This document shows positions 45,701 through 51,278 of a DNA stretch of 64,000 nucleotides, piece by piece. The notes below the pieces were generated by a model. The model made no database searches. It saw only the letters and a program-made list of their open reading frames with translations, and was not told the DNA's origin. The stretch is from Gammaproteobacteria bacterium (lineage in GTDB: Bacteria; Pseudomonadota; Gammaproteobacteria; Competibacterales; Competibacteraceae): contig JACKNE010000010.1 in the NCBI GenBank assembly GCA_024235035.1, positions 186,001-250,000 of the forward strand, given 5' to 3'. Position numbers and translations under genes: made by a program. The first letter of the stretch is position 1; each line of letters begins with the position of its first letter.

Positions 45701-46029
45701 TACCTCTTAATGTCCAGTACTTTCATCCTTCCGGCTTTTTTGCTGGATGGGGTATGACTTACGTGAATCAGGATATTCAGGCCACCGATCCTCTTTTACC
45801 ACCAGATTCAGTGAGTTTTTTACCCCTGCAAAACGAAGAATTTATCCTGTTTGATGTTGGACTGGGCTATCGCCTGCCAAAGCGGCAGGGACTTATCAGT
45901 CTGGAAGTGAAAAATTTGCTCGACAAACAGTTTCAATTTCAGGACTATGCTTTTCAAACAGGAGGGGTTGTTAGCCCACTCTATATTCCCGAGCGGACGT
46001 TTTTTGGTCGGTTCGTGCTTAACTTCTGA
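42793..46029 (+). CDS. FecR-TPR-outer-membrane beta-barrel protein
   Basis: 1078 residues. A signal peptide (1-28, LGLTPLCPALA) is followed by a FecR-type domain (about 30-195; GEVVSLSGAAEVFREGRW, LDGEIWVRSSEPLEV, ATIRGTEFGLAVG), eight or more TPR-like repeats (about 215-555; ALARDPHDALAYSLRSNLE, AVALDPKNSQALIQESGLLL) and a long C-terminal region of amphipathic strands ending in VLNF, an outer-membrane barrel signature. The last 120 residues look TonB-receptor-like (LISLEVKNLLDKQFQFQDYA), but no plug is seen. It may be an export pore with a periplasmic TPR scaffold, like PgaA/BcsC-type proteins, which is inference. From about 44.85 kb the DNA turns visibly AT-richer. Two small genes follow 22 and 346 bases downstream. 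Confidence 0.8.
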   Translation: MRGYCHGWLIRFCLWLMLGLTPLCPALAEKAGEVVSLSGAAEVFREGRWQPVAVGAPLAAGEIVQIGVGSRAAILLVGGMQIKLKGYSRLELKQLVPPPEGFIPTATQILKNILRVLDGEIWVRSSEPLEVQTRSATATIRGTEFGLAVGPGDTARLSVVNGLVEFANPQGRVLVAANEQAEVKLGEAPRKTVLLNPLDAVQWSLYYPSVVRDVQGHPEIQAAQNHLQRGEVNAARQAIDRALARDPHDALAYSLRSNLELVQNHRAQARADAQQAVAVNPSSSTAWLSLSLVEQAEFDLDAALAAARQAVALDPKNSQALIQESGLLLGMGRLQEAVQVAAQAREQAPDDAMVNTVWGFLELAHNRVSDAREAFQAAIAQDSTLGLPHLGLGLVWFRGNQTEAAITEMRKATLLEPQVSLYNSYLGKAFYENKQDRQAQKYLDVAKQLDPHDPTPYLYDAIRLQSVNRPVEAVASLQKSIELNDERGVYRSRLLLDEDLAARSAALGHTYNEVGFTQLGLKEGWQSVNRDPTNHSAHRLLADAYAALPGVEAARASELLQAQLLQPLNITPVSPRMAETRLALPVAGPLTPSLYEFNPLFVRDRPTLSFSGLGGNQETWGNELIVSGLTDRFSYSLGQFHYQSNGYRDNNDLENNLYNLFVQTEITPDFSLQAEYRSLETSSGYLESRYDGLLRSGHVSIEQETARIGARYSLSPQTDLIASLIYTDRDFLLSSSRNTFGTAEKGTQAETQLIYRADDFNIITGLGAYFIDYTFSRAPMNPDGTQKTAYSYANIKSPDSVIWTIGLGYESDDSPYARLNEFNPKFGVQWAINNQVSLRAAAFKTVKKEFATRQTLEPTQVAGFNQLIDLISLTVSKNYGIGLDVRFNEQWFGGVEALRRDNDTPFGRLNTLGSYFIELNQETFYSAYLYWMPHHEWVLSTQWRYEKFEDEGACLPCLAAIPARLETFSIPLNVQYFHPSGFFAGWGMTYVNQDIQATDPLLPPDSVSFLPLQNEEFILFDVGLGYRLPKRQGLISLEVKNLLDKQFQFQDYAFQTGGVVSPLYIPERTFFGRFVLNF

Positions 46030-46051
46030 TCTCAAACGAGGAGGAAATCCG

Positions 46052-46288
46052 ATGAGTCTGACTGGTGTCGAAGTGCCTGCCGCAACCCTGGATAGTATTA
46101 AGCCCAATACGATTCTGATGGTCATCTCCGATGATCAGGGAAAAGCCAGGGTTATCCAGATCGATCCTCAATCAGCGCCCAAAGGAGAAGCTATTTTGCG
46201 GGTGGCGCCTGGTGATAGTCAGTCGCAAGGTGGATGCTGGGTGCGTACCAACGGTGGTTGGGAATGGGTAGACCCCTGCCCGTGGTGA
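46052..46288 (+). CDS. Small GGC...DPCP protein, copy 1 (no signal peptide)
   Basis: 78 residues, family not recognised. It is clearly paralogous to the protein at 46376. Shared elements are G-x-EVP, the SIKPNTILMVISDDQGKA block with its ID-x-x-x-x-P-x-G-x-A-x-LRV continuation, and a C-terminus QGGC-W-V-x-x-NG-x-x-x-W-x-DPCP. GG is at 60-61, with Cys62 and Cys76 fourteen residues apart, suited to a disulfide loop. Unlike copy 2 it has no signal peptide. ATG 46052 has GAGGAGG at ideal spacing, 22 bases after the barrel gene stop, so it is in the same operon. A cleavable leader ending in GG is a possibility, not shown. Confidence 0.7.
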   Translation: MSLTGVEVPAATLDSIKPNTILMVISDDQGKARVIQIDPQSAPKGEAILRVAPGDSQSQGGCWVRTNGGWEWVDPCPW

Positions 46289-46321
46289 GTTGATCGGCCA
46301 TTTCTGATCGTGCTGTTGGTG

Positions 46322-46348
46322 CCGGCTCAGCGCATGAGCCGGTTTTTT
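46322..46348 (+). terminator. Rho-independent terminator, copy 1
   Basis: CCGGCTCA / TGAGCCGG with loop GCGCA, followed by six T. It belongs to a downstream module repeated after the second small gene and again, degenerate, at 46913-46942. Confidence 0.9.
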
Positions 46349-46375
46349 AGTGTTATGTCATTTGGGGAGATTGTG

Positions 46376-46705
46376 ATGAAGAAATCCATTTTTGCCTTAG
46401 CTATTGCCGGCATGCTGGCTAGTTTTAGTGCGTTTGCGGATTCTCCTAATTTTCCTTTCCAGCTTCCTTTAGTGGGCGCTGAAGTTCCTTTTGAATATCT
46501 CTCCAAGATCGAGCCGAATACGATCCTTATGATCATGTCGGATAAAGAAGGGAAAACGCAAGTGGTGAAAATTGATCGCAGCAACCTTCCCAGAGGCGTG
46601 GCTTTTTTGAGAGTGACGGCGAATGCTGCTGGTGAATCACAAGGCGGGTGCTACGTACTGATTAATGGTTTTTTGGTATGGATGGACCCCTGCCCATACG
46701 GTTGA
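46376..46705 (+). CDS. Small GGC...DPCP protein, copy 2 (secreted)
   Basis: 109 residues. A typical Sec signal peptide (MKKSIFALAIAGMLASFSAFA, 1-21) is followed by the same domain as copy 1: GAEVP, KIEPNTILMIMSDKEGK, VVKIDRSNLPRGVAFLRV and the C-terminus GGC-YVLINGFLVWMDPCPYG with GG at 90-91 and Cys92/Cys106, again fourteen apart. ATG 46376 follows GGGGAGA. It has its own upstream and downstream terminators, so it probably has its own promoter or depends on read-through. The cysteine spacing is identical in the two copies while the rest has drifted, which points to a constrained loop. Confidence 0.75.
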   Translation: MKKSIFALAIAGMLASFSAFADSPNFPFQLPLVGAEVPFEYLSKIEPNTILMIMSDKEGKTQVVKIDRSNLPRGVAFLRVTANAAGESQGGCYVLINGFLVWMDPCPYG

Positions 46706-46734
46706 TCGGCTATTTCTGATCGTGTTTTTGGTAT

Positions 46735-46760
46735 CGGCTCAGCGCATGAGCCGGCTTTTT
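46735..46760 (+). terminator. Rho-independent terminator, copy 2
   Basis: CGGCTCA / TGAGCCG with loop GCGCA followed by GCTTTTT. The preceding 50 bases, including GATCGGCTATTTCTGATCGTG, match those after copy 1. Confidence 0.85.
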
Positions 46761-46804
46761 GATGATGTTCATTTCAGTTGGACTCCGGTTCGGAGCCTCG
46801 GCAG

Positions 46805-46883
46805 CGAGGTAGGTCGGGCAAAAGCGTCGCGTTGCCCGACGGGAACGCGCCTGTCGGGCACGTCCTGTGCCCGACCTACCTCG
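46805..46883. repeat. Dispersed palindromic repeat (GTAGGTCGGGC type)
   Basis: Outer 16-bp perfect inverted arms (CGAGGTAGGTCGGGCA and its complement) at 46805-46820 and 46868-46883 enclose a second inverted pair TGCCCGAC / GTCGGGCA at 46833-46860. The GTCGGGC core is present four times in alternating orientation. It lies where a third small gene copy would be expected. A related element is at 63449-63529. Confidence 0.8.
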
Positions 46884-46912
46884 TGAATTGATCGATCATT
46901 TCTGATCGTGTC

Positions 46913-46942
46913 AAAAAACCAGCTCAATCGAGCCGGTTTTTT
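46913..46942. terminator. Bidirectional terminator, copy 3
   Basis: AAAAAACC-A-GCTC / GAGC-C-GGTTTTTT with loop AATC, flanked by A and T runs so it can work on both strands. It overlaps the last codons of the DUF29 gene and is preceded by TGATCGATCATTTCTGATCGTG, the same module tail as the two terminators upstream. Confidence 0.8.
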
Positions 46943-47373
46943 GAGTTCGGCCACCAATCGCCGGTAACCTGTTCCACAGTGAACGGACATTGCTCCGGGA
47001 AGATCGCCAGAGGCAAACCGGGTTCACCTGCGGCATTCCGCCTTGCACTGGGATAAACCTCAGTCAGTAAACTCGACAATTGCGGGTACAAACTGGGACT
47101 GTCTTTAATCTGCCAGGCGATTTGATCCCGTCCATTGGCAATGGAGAGTCGCCAACTGGTTCCCTGCCGTTCAGGCTGATACCGCCATTTCAGTAAGTGC
47201 ATGGTGACGCTCAATAGGTAGCTTCTCAGTGCGTTCCTATCCCGGCGTCCCATGCTCTCAATCTCCTCGATCAGATGCTCGGTATCCAGTGCGGATAACG
47301 CACCTTGGCGCAATAAATCAGCCTGCTGTTGGGTCCACAGATAGAAGTCGGTTTCATAGATCGTGGTGCTCAT
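46924..47373 (-). CDS. DUF29 family protein
   Basis: 149 residues. YETDFYLWTQQQADLLRQGALSALDTEHLIEEIESMGRRDRNALRSYL and HLLKWRYQPERQGTSWRLSI are the DUF29 signature. The function is unknown; genes of this family are common and often multicopy in mobile or stress-linked loci. ATG 47373 has TTAGGAAC upstream. Its end overlaps the bidirectional terminator at 46913-46942. It lies just outside the mobile element. Confidence 0.88.
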   Translation of the reverse strand: MSTTIYETDFYLWTQQQADLLRQGALSALDTEHLIEEIESMGRRDRNALRSYLLSVTMHLLKWRYQPERQGTSWRLSIANGRDQIAWQIKDSPSLYPQLSSLLTEVYPSARRNAAGEPGLPLAIFPEQCPFTVEQVTGDWWPNSKNRLD

Positions 47374-47400
47374 GGGGCTGTTCCTAAAAAATTAACCAAA

Positions 47401-47534
47401 CAGTTGGCGTCAGTGCATCAATCGGATCGAGACGGTTTCAGCCGCAAGGCGTCATTGCGTTCTTGATTCTGCATCGAATACAGTCAATCGGCAACACCGG
47501 GATAAATCGTTCGATGATACAAACCGTTACAGAA
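47401..47534 (-). pseudogene. Relic of an integrase gene with internal deletion
   Basis: Bases 47401-47461 match the 3' end of the intact integrase gene (56160-56220, encoding about the ETVAIRLMNLC segment) at roughly three quarters identity; the shared run GACGGTTTCAGCCGC is exact. Two bases further, 47464-47534 aligns without gaps to 57397-57467, the region upstream of that integrase, with about 83 percent identity by my count. About 1.2 kb in between is missing. This looks like the scar of an earlier related element whose integrase was deleted. Confidence 0.65.
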
Positions 47535-47609
47535 TGATCGGCTTAAAAGATCATATTACTGTTTGTAATTATTGTGTTTTTTGAATAGGTAGAAGGGCTG
47601 ATTGGATAG

Positions 47610-47631
47610 CGGGTCGCTCCTGGGTCGCTGT
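47610..47631. repeat. 22-bp direct repeat, left copy (candidate att site)
   Basis: Begins CGGGTCGCTCC and ends TGGGTCGCTGT, identical over 22 bases to 57324-57345. The pair bounds a 9.7-kb block with integrase, replicase and capsid genes, so it is the best candidate for the attachment core. The unit contains GGGTCGCT twice. Confidence 0.7.
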
Positions 47632-47718
47632 GAGAAATTCATCCGCATGCTGATTAGAACCCGCCAAAAGTGAGAAATCCTCACTTTTAAAAACCAGTTT
47701 TTTCCAAAATGGAAAGAG

Positions 47719-48339
47719 TTGAGAGGGCCTGCCATTGTCCTCGCCGAACACGCTGAGAACGAAATCCGCAAAGACTTCACCCGCAGTGAGCGAGTGGCCA
47801 TTGGTAAAGCCGTTGAAGCGGAGCTTGGCAAACGGCAAGGGCAGCGGACGGATTTGGCGAGCGAGAGTCAGGGCGAACTTGTGCAAAATTTTGCACAAGT
47901 TGAATCAGGACAGAAAACCATTGAAATCGCCGCTCAAAAAGCCGGTTTCGGTAACAAGGAAACCTACCGCCAAGCCAAAACCGTTGTCGATCACGCGGAA
48001 CCCGATCAAGCCAGCTATCTACGCGGGAAACGGTATAACGGGGAGAAAAAAGCGGTCGGAGAGCATACCGGCAATCAGCACATGGAAAGGGATCAAAATG
48101 ATCCAATTCCAACAGCCGACCGACTCGCCACTGAATTCAAAGTCAGTCCGGCGACGGTCAAGCGCGATGGTCAATATGCGGCTGCCGTAGACACCCTCGC
48201 GGATGCGGGCATTGAGCCGGTCAGTCCGGCAACAATCAAAACAACCTATGAAAGCCGAAAAACTGGCGAAGACCGGGGTTCCAATTACCCTCGGCGTTTC
48301 GCTTCCTTCCAGGGGCCCCTGGCTCTATCGCTTCGCTGA
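47719..48339 (+). pseudogene. ParB-like partition protein fragment
   Basis: The reading frame (only a TTG start) begins inside a ParB-like protein: ENEIRKDFTRSERVAIGKAVEAELGKRQGQRTDL, then GQKTIEIAAQKAGFGNKETYRQAKTVVD and a second helix-turn-helix block ADRLATEFKVSPATVKRDGQYAAAVDTLA. The N-terminal ParB/sulfiredoxin-fold nuclease or clamp domain is missing, the middle is shortened, and the end runs into unrelated sequence with the palindrome CCAGGGGCCCCTGG. Such proteins occur on plasmids and islands. It is probably a broken gene at the inner left end of the element. Confidence 0.6.
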
Positions 48340-48419
48340 GGGTCATCGCGGCTGAGGCGTTCCGCTAGACACGGGCGCTACACTTCGTTTCGGTTTCAAC
48401 GAAAGAATCTGCCAATAAA

Positions 48420-48448
48420 AACAACAAAAAACCCGCCGAAGCGGGTTT
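48420..48448 (-). terminator. Rho-independent terminator of the element's minus-strand operon
   Basis: On the minus strand AAACCCGC / GCGGGTTT with a TTCG tetraloop is followed by TTTGTTGTTTT. It lies 22 bases beyond the stop of the last gene of the element operon. Confidence 0.9.
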
Positions 48449-48469
48449 CCTTTGTGCGAGATGCGCGAG

Positions 48470-48763
48470 TTAATGAGGGTGCTGTGGACCCGATAACATC
48501 GGGATCGAAACATCGTCGTTCGGGTGATGTTGGACAATCCAGGCGGTCACCGCCAGTAGCGCGCCAATCAGGTCATCAGCGGTCGCCTTCCCGACTTTGA
48601 ACTGAGCCACAGCCGCTAAGGCTGTGGTGGCGACTTCCGGCGCTGTGAGATGCTGGGCAGTCCACACTGCATCATTCTGGCGGTCGGAAATCAGACAGAG
48701 CAGATGCAGCGCCAGGCGCTTTTCCGTAGGCAGGTTTTCGGGAATTTCAGTGGTTTCGGTCAT
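48470..48763 (-). CDS. Small element protein next to capsid gene
   Basis: 97 residues, not recognised. Mostly helical and acidic, with ALHLLCLISDRQNDAVWTAQHLTAPEVATTALAAVAQF and a C-terminal His-rich end (GPQHPH). ATG 48763 has AAGGTGA upstream and follows the capsid fusion gene by nine bases, so it is cotranscribed. Its place suits a head accessory or decoration protein, but this is inference from position. Confidence 0.65.
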   Translation of the reverse strand: MTETTEIPENLPTEKRLALHLLCLISDRQNDAVWTAQHLTAPEVATTALAAVAQFKVGKATADDLIGALLAVTAWIVQHHPNDDVSIPMLSGPQHPH

Positions 48764-48772
48764 CAGGTCACC

Positions 48773-50740
48773 TTATGCCATTTTCACAGCGCCGGCCCAA
48801 CCAATGGCGGCGCAAGCCACGTCGAATCGAACTTTGTACTTGACGACATCCCGGTCGAAGTCGAGCTCTTCCTGGACTTCGGGCACGAAAATCCCGTTGA
48901 GGTAGGCGAGGCGAAGGACAGGCGCGACGTGTGGGTCACTCAGTAGATACCAATCGTCAGCATCGACCAGATCCAAGCGGGGATCGCTGACCACCGCCAA
49001 TTGGCTCACCCATTTCGGCGTGGTTTGTTCAGTGTCGCTGGCGGGTCGATAGCTGACGGAAGTAATCACAGCGTCGGCGTCCCCTTCGACCGCGACCGGA
49101 CAGACAATGTACTTAGGTTGCGTCAGCACAAAGCCACCACTGGAATCTTGCTGTTTGCGCATCAAGACGCGGGCTTTGTTGAGTCCGGCAATGGCGACTG
49201 CCGCAGACGAAGTATCCAAGTTGCCGTGGTCAGCATGGAACAGGGCAGTGCTGTCGGACATGGCCGCATTGGCGGTCAAGACACCAAAGACCAAATCCCG
49301 TTCGAGACGGCTTGAGGCGTGGGCGGCGCTGTGAATCAGTGAAGCGAAGGCTTGCAAGTCATCGTTGATGATCGCTTCTCGGGAGAGCGTCAAGCCGCGT
49401 GCGTAGGTAGCCAACTTGTAGGATTCAGCGCCATCCGAGAGCGCGGCATACTTGATTTCGCCAGCTTCTCGCTTCAACTCCAAACCAGGCAGGAACGAGA
49501 CATTCACGGCTTGGTGGGTTTTGAAATCGGGTAGATCAGCCCGGTCGCAAAGGGCGCGATGCTGTTGACTCAGTTCCTCGAAGCGGTCCGTCAAACTTTT
49601 GTTGGCCATGGCGCTCAAGAGGTGCGGGAAATCTGAGGTGGTCATGGCCGCTTTGACCAGCTGCGGGCGACTCATGCCAATCGGGTTTTGACCCGCAGCG
49701 TTCAGGCACAGCGCGGCCATACCGGTCAAGCTGGTGTTCTGAAAGTCGCGGGCGGCGGGGTGGGCCTTTTTCAGGTTCGCACCCATGCGGGCGGCGAGTG
49801 CATCGCTAGCGGCTTGTACGAAATCGGCATGACCACCATAAGGCGTGGTTCGGAACGCACCGATGGCGCTGTTGATCGGGGTAGCTTGGTCGCGTTCCAC
49901 GTCTTTCTTCCACAGCAGATGGATAGCGCGGTCCGGGTGGATGCCGGCCAGGAGGATCGGTTCGGCTTCACCTTCAAGGTGCAGGTGAGCGGCCATATTT
50001 CGAATCTCGCGGGCTTCGAGTAGCCGGGCTTGGAGTTGCGCTTCCGTGTAAGGCCGATCCAATAGCGCCTTGGCCAAGTTCGGTTCACCCGCAGCGGTGC
50101 AGGCGTCTGCAATGGCGTTGGCGCTCATGACGGGGCTACTGGCCACCACTGGAGCAGCAGGTGGAACGGGTGGAACCGTGGAGGATGGCGCGGAGGTTTT
50201 ATACATGGCGAATCTCGCAGGAAGTTGAAAGGGACCAAGACACAGCGCGGCAGAGCAGGGATGGTTCACGACTTCATCGACGATGCCGAATTCCTTGGCC
50301 TCCTTCGCGCTCAGCCAGGTATCCCCTCGTTTCATGTAGGCGGAAATTTCCTCAATCGGACGTCCGGTCTTTTGGGCGTAAATCTGGGCGTAAGCGGTGG
50401 AATACCGTTCAAGCGCCTCGACGTATTCACGAAGTTTCGCGGCGTTGCCTTCCACCAAAATGTAGGGGTCGTGAAGCGCAAAAACTGTGTTTTCGAGCGC
50501 CACGGTGTGGCCTGCACAGCAAATCAGCGTGGCGGCGCTGGCGCATAAGCCTTCAACCCGCACGGTGACTTGACCGGGATGCGCGGCCAAGGCGTTGTAG
50601 ATCGCTAAACCGCTTCCAGCGTCACCGCCCCATGAGTTGACGCAAACCGTCACTGGAGCACGGGGTTTGGCGCGGAGTCCCTCAACCACGCTGCGGGCCA
50701 TTTCCGCTGAGATCATGTCGTAAATAGTGAATGTTTCCAT
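48773..50740 (-). CDS. ClpP-like prohead protease / major capsid protein fusion
   Basis: 655 residues. Residues about 1-180 are a ClpP-type (S14) head-maturation protease with Ser68 in GLCASAATL, His90 in FALHDPYI and Asp140 in KRGDTWLSAKEAKEFGIVDEV, so the triad is complete. A Pro/Ala/Ser linker and a scaffold-like helical stretch follow. The C-terminal 320 residues resemble the Mu gpT-type major head protein (LSREAIINDDLQAFASLIHSAA, ALFHADHGNLDTSSAAVA, VEVQEELDFDRDVVKYKVRFD-like end). The protease would release the coat protein during shell assembly. ATG 50740 is chosen over an upstream TTG. No portal, terminase, tail or connector gene accompanies it in the element. Confidence 0.88.
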   Translation of the reverse strand: METFTIYDMISAEMARSVVEGLRAKPRAPVTVCVNSWGGDAGSGLAIYNALAAHPGQVTVRVEGLCASAATLICCAGHTVALENTVFALHDPYILVEGNAAKLREYVEALERYSTAYAQIYAQKTGRPIEEISAYMKRGDTWLSAKEAKEFGIVDEVVNHPCSAALCLGPFQLPARFAMYKTSAPSSTVPPVPPAAPVVASSPVMSANAIADACTAAGEPNLAKALLDRPYTEAQLQARLLEAREIRNMAAHLHLEGEAEPILLAGIHPDRAIHLLWKKDVERDQATPINSAIGAFRTTPYGGHADFVQAASDALAARMGANLKKAHPAARDFQNTSLTGMAALCLNAAGQNPIGMSRPQLVKAAMTTSDFPHLLSAMANKSLTDRFEELSQQHRALCDRADLPDFKTHQAVNVSFLPGLELKREAGEIKYAALSDGAESYKLATYARGLTLSREAIINDDLQAFASLIHSAAHASSRLERDLVFGVLTANAAMSDSTALFHADHGNLDTSSAAVAIAGLNKARVLMRKQQDSSGGFVLTQPKYIVCPVAVEGDADAVITSVSYRPASDTEQTTPKWVSQLAVVSDPRLDLVDADDWYLLSDPHVAPVLRLAYLNGIFVPEVQEELDFDRDVVKYKVRFDVACAAIGWAGAVKMA

Positions 50741-50760
50741 ACCCTCACTTTCAACGATTT

Positions 50761-51102
50761 CTACTGACAAGTGAATGGGTTACTTGTCAGTATGCGGTAA
50801 AGATGTCGTTGCGAGGTCGGCAGCTTGCGTCCGGTCTGAGCCGCTTGGTAGAGCAAGGCTTTGATCGGGTCATTTTGCGCATGACCCGACCAGCGCCGAA
50901 TGATCGCGGCCAGTTGCTGGGCTTTCTGCCAGGCCGTTCCCGATAGCAGATAGCCTGCCTGTCGTAGCAGATCCTCTTGCAAGGCGCGACGGTTCGCATC
51001 AGGCAGGTGTTGAATCAATGCGGCGCGTAGATCGCTCACCAGAGGCGGCGGGAAGTGACCCGTCGATGCCGCCACGTCCAAACGAATCAGCAGGTCATTC
51101 AT
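50761..51102 (-). CDS. Small element protein, coupled to zinc-ribbon gene
   Basis: 113 residues from ATG 51102, which overlaps the stop of the 59-residue upstream gene by four bases and has GGAGAAG upstream. Helical and soluble (LVSDLRAALIQHLPDANRRALQEDLLRQAGYLLS, WQKAQQLAAIIRRWSGHAQNDPIKALLYQA). No known domain. It lies between the replicase and the capsid gene. The longer open frame upstream of 51102 is only the shadow of the neighbour. Confidence 0.65.
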   Translation of the reverse strand: MNDLLIRLDVAASTGHFPPPLVSDLRAALIQHLPDANRRALQEDLLRQAGYLLSGTAWQKAQQLAAIIRRWSGHAQNDPIKALLYQAAQTGRKLPTSQRHLYRILTSNPFTCQ

Positions 51103-51278
51103 GGCCGCTTCTCCATCCATCGCCTTGCCGATTTCAGTGCAGCGCCTAAGCGGGTCCAGCGCCAGCAGTTCAGGCAGACCCGGTGACGGGGCGGCGCATC
51201 CAGCGGTAGGCGGGCTTGGCAGACAGCACAATGGCGGTGACGTGGCGGCTGTGACGGGAACTCAAGGATCGTGCTCAT
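51099..51278 (-). CDS. Tiny zinc-ribbon protein
   Basis: 59 residues. Two CxxC knuckles, CAVC and CLNC, are separated by a basic loop (RLPLDAPPRHRV), followed by a basic helix (RLGAALKSARRWMEKRP). It is a probable zinc ribbon that binds nucleic acid. ATG 51278 overlaps the replicase stop (ATGA) and its own stop overlaps the next start in the same way, so three genes are chained by translational coupling. Small zinc proteins of this sort are common in phage and satellite replication modules. Confidence 0.65.
   Translation of the reverse strand: MSTILEFPSQPPRHRHCAVCQARLPLDAPPRHRVCLNCWRWTRLGAALKSARRWMEKRP

Noticed and set aside
47569..47898. 109-codon minus-strand open frame over the left 22-bp repeat
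   Set aside because: It is antisense to the ParB-like fragment and crosses the probable attachment site; it shows no independent coding features.
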